23,964 nucleotides of DNA from Bovifimicola sp964595785 (lineage in GTDB: Bacteria > Bacillota > Clostridia > Lachnospirales > Lachnospiraceae): positions 1 through 23,964 of the forward strand of contig CAZQRO010000026.1 of the NCBI GenBank assembly GCA_964595785.1. The letters run 5' to 3'. Numbering within the stretch: position 1 is the stretch's first letter; each line of letters opens with the position of its first letter. The notes below the pieces were generated by a model that was given only the letters and a program-made list of their open reading frames with translations, searched no databases and was not told where the DNA came from. A program made the translations under genes and the position numbers. Below are positions 21,554 to 23,964 of this stretch, piece by piece.

Positions 21554-23944
21554 TTATACATATTTCCAAAAATGCTCTACAACATCACCGGCATTTTTGC
21601 TGTCAATCACTTCGAATTTGCTCCATTCTCTCGGAAATAGTGCCTGATAATCTCTTTGCAGAAATCTTTCATCTAATAATGCTATAACTCCAAAATCATC
21701 ATCAGTCCTGATAACACGTCCCGCTGCCTGTAATACCTTGTTCATTCCCGGATAACGGTATGCATAATCAAATCCATTTCTCTTATTATTATCATAGAAA
21801 TTCTTAAGTATTTCTCGTTCCGAGCATACCATCGGCAATCCCGTTCCGACAATAATGCTTCCAATGAGACGCTCATTTTTAAGGTCTATTCCCTCCGAAA
21901 AAATACCTCCTAATACGCAGAAACCAATCAGCATTTTCTCTCTGTCACTTTCAAATGCAGCGAGAAACTCTTCCCTTTCCTGTTCTTTCATATTACCTGT
22001 CTGGCAAAATATCTCACACTCTTTAGTCATTCCCTCTAAAACAGCGAGTTCATAAACATCATTCATTAATTTATAAGACGGAAAAAATACCATATAGTTG
22101 CCCTTACACCCGCTTACTAAAGCTTTAACAATATCTAATATTTTAATATATTCATTCTTATTTCTTCTCGTATACTTACTGCTGACATCTTTCCCTACGG
22201 AAATAAGGCGGTTGTGAGGATTAAACGGTGAATCCACATATATTGCATAATCCTCAATATCGCCACTCAATAATTCCTTATAATAATTAACAGGCAGCAG
22301 AGTCGCTGAAAAGAAAATCGTAGAAATTCCGGTTCTCATACAATCCTGCAAATTTCCTGATGGGTTAACGCAGAACAGTTTAACATAGAAATCTCCCGCA
22401 TCACTAAAATCGGAATAAATAACATAATTATTATCAACCACTTCATAAATATCTAAATAATTCCTCACATTAAAATATAAATCCAGTACTTCATCACGTT
22501 TCTCAAATTCCTTATTATCATCTAAGAATTTCTCCATAGCAGTCTGAAGTCTCAAGAGATATGTTATGAACATTTCCGTATCATCTAAAAGTGTATAGGA
22601 ATATCCTGTATTTGTACCGATACATTCACGCTTAAGTGACAGCATTTCCTTATTGCATTTATCAAGGGCATCAGCCACACGTTTACTCCTGTCCTTAACC
22701 AGTTTTTTGCACTTAAGAAAATCTTCCTTAATAAGCATGGCACTATACATTTCTCTGGCTCTTTCCACCAGATTATGTGCTTCATCTACCAGAAATACAT
22801 ATTTACCCATATTGCCATCAGAAAAATATCTCTTTAACTTCGCGTATGGGTCAAATACATAATTATAATCACATATTACTCCGTCCATGAAGTTACTTAC
22901 ATCTAAGCCCATTTCAAAGGGACACACATTATACTCCTCGGCATATTTTTCTATGACCTCCCTTGTGACTGCATATTCATTGGTAATCAGGTCAAATATT
23001 GCACCATTTACCCTGTCAAAATGCCCCTTTGCCCTCGGACAATTATCGGGATTACATATAGTTTCTTCGCAGGCACATATCTTATCCTTAGCAGTAAGTG
23101 TTACTGTCTTAAAATGCAGCCCCTTTTCCCGCAGCACTTGAAATGCCTCTTCTGCCACCGTTCTGGTAATAGTTTTGGCTGTCAGATAAAATATCTTTTC
23201 CGCCGTTCCCATTCCAACTGCCCTTACTGCCGGATAGATTGTGGAAATAGTCTTGCCCACTCCTGTCGGAGCCTGAATAAACATATTTCTTTTAGAAAGA
23301 ATTGACTTATACACAGATACCACAATATCTCTCTGCCCCTTGCGGTATTCAAATGGAAATTCAAGTTCCTGTATGGAAGCCATTTTCTTTTCACGTTCAC
23401 CCACAATGTAATCCGACCATTCTATATATTCTCCTATTACGCTCTCAAACCACACCTCAATCTCTTCAAATGTGTAATCGTTTCTAAATCGTTTTATCTC
23501 CTCAGTATCCAGATTGCAATATGTCATCTGTACACATATTTTCTCCAATTCCTGCTGCCTTGCATAAATATACGCATAGCACATTGCCTGTGCCTGATGT
23601 ACCTGAACAGGCTCTGTTAATTTCATCACATCTGCATACATACTCTTGATTTCATCTATTACTATTCCATCATCTTCCGTAATAATTCCATCTGCACGTC
23701 CCTCTAAATAAATACAGTATTTATCATATTCCAAATTAATCCTTAATGGTACTTCAGCCTGATAGTTGATTCCCATTCTGCCCTGAATCTTCTTATGCAT
23801 CTTAGTTCCCTCTGCCATGGCTTCTTTACTCATAGAACCGGTAGTACGGTTATCAATATCACCTGACCTCATAATAAATTCCACCAGATTACGGACTGAC
23901 ATATTTATTACAAATTTTTCTTTTTCTTCTACTATGTTTTCCAC
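21554..23944 (-). CDS. XPD/DinG-family DNA helicase with N-terminal Cas4/RecB-like nuclease domain
   Basis: 796 aa. The N-terminal PD-(D/E)XK domain (about 15-175) has all expected motifs: GTKMH with H50, GRADG with D85, IDEIKS with E98 and K100, and QAQAMCYAY with Q117 and Y123. The helicase follows: Walker A APTGVGKT (225-232), an iron-sulfur-cluster candidate with C290, C292, C297 and C302 (possibly C341), DEAH box VDEAH (386-390), motif FFSATLLP, motif V SEGIDLKNERL and motif VI QAAGRVIR. Family members unwind DNA 5' to 3', needing the cluster. The start is GTG, supported by GAGGA 7 nt upstream. A role in DNA repair is likely but inferred. The upstream neighbour lies outside the window. 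Confidence 0.92.
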   Translation of the reverse strand: MENIVEEKEKFVINMSVRNLVEFIMRSGDIDNRTTGSMSKEAMAEGTKMHKKIQGRMGINYQAEVPLRINLEYDKYCIYLEGRADGIITEDDGIVIDEIKSMYADVMKLTEPVQVHQAQAMCYAYIYARQQELEKICVQMTYCNLDTEEIKRFRNDYTFEEIEVWFESVIGEYIEWSDYIVGEREKKMASIQELEFPFEYRKGQRDIVVSVYKSILSKRNMFIQAPTGVGKTISTIYPAVRAVGMGTAEKIFYLTAKTITRTVAEEAFQVLREKGLHFKTVTLTAKDKICACEETICNPDNCPRAKGHFDRVNGAIFDLITNEYAVTREVIEKYAEEYNVCPFEMGLDVSNFMDGVICDYNYVFDPYAKLKRYFSDGNMGKYVFLVDEAHNLVERAREMYSAMLIKEDFLKCKKLVKDRSKRVADALDKCNKEMLSLKRECIGTNTGYSYTLLDDTEMFITYLLRLQTAMEKFLDDNKEFEKRDEVLDLYFNVRNYLDIYEVVDNNYVIYSDFSDAGDFYVKLFCVNPSGNLQDCMRTGISTIFFSATLLPVNYYKELLSGDIEDYAIYVDSPFNPHNRLISVGKDVSSKYTRRNKNEYIKILDIVKALVSGCKGNYMVFFPSYKLMNDVYELAVLEGMTKECEIFCQTGNMKEQEREEFLAAFESDREKMLIGFCVLGGIFSEGIDLKNERLIGSIIVGTGLPMVCSEREILKNFYDNNKRNGFDYAYRYPGMNKVLQAAGRVIRTDDDFGVIALLDERFLQRDYQALFPREWSKFEVIDSKNAGDVVEHFWKYV

Positions 23945-23964
23945 AAATAAATCCTCATAACTTA

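Overview
This is a low-GC, AT-rich stretch of a Firmicutes chromosome. Gene content points to class Clostridia, probably family Lachnospiraceae: a type III glutamine synthetase, a single-chain clostridial-type PurL, a class B sortase, a FatA-like acyl-ACP thioesterase, a TPM-domain/zinc-ribbon gene pair, and an XPD-like helicase carrying a Cas4-like nuclease domain. The genus cannot be fixed from sequence alone. Every confident gene lies on the minus strand, so gene order below runs from the right end to the left.

Right end (23944 to 17321): a nuclease-helicase gene, then a 459-bp gap, then purL. The gap holds the most striking non-coding object here: a 297-bp palindromic element with arms of about 100 bp, two strong internal hairpins and flanking 5-bp direct repeats, resembling a MITE. 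It sits just upstream of the purL promoter. purL ends in a strong terminator.

Middle (17087 to 13351): a class B sortase gene with a near-consensus promoter, then glnN. The gap between them holds a promoter-like sequence, a hairpin, and a terminator whose 5' strand can pair instead in a hairpin with an A1/G4 hexaloop. That is the architecture expected of an ANTAR-type antitermination leader for glnN. Below glnN come a terminator and two short, probably degenerate coding fragments.

Middle-left (12887 to 9046): a promoter drives a zinc-ribbon membrane protein and a TPM-domain protein, overlapped by ATGA. A second cluster follows: cyclophilin, HAD phosphatase and GNAT acetyltransferase, with overlapping or abutting frames. 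The GNAT gene seems to have lost its proper start through a one-base shift. Between this cluster and the next, a consensus plus-strand promoter runs straight into a terminator and may make a tiny RNA.

Left (8624 to 3743): a complete peptide-type ABC importer operon (binding lipoprotein, two permeases, and one fused double ATPase whose second half ends early). Below it is a gene-poor 380-bp gap with a PerR-box-like palindrome and a very short reading frame. Then come a tRNA-Gln(CUG) gene with its own promoter and terminator, and a four-gene run (acyl-ACP thioesterase, CvfB-like S1 protein, RidA, CPBP intramembrane protease) to the window edge.
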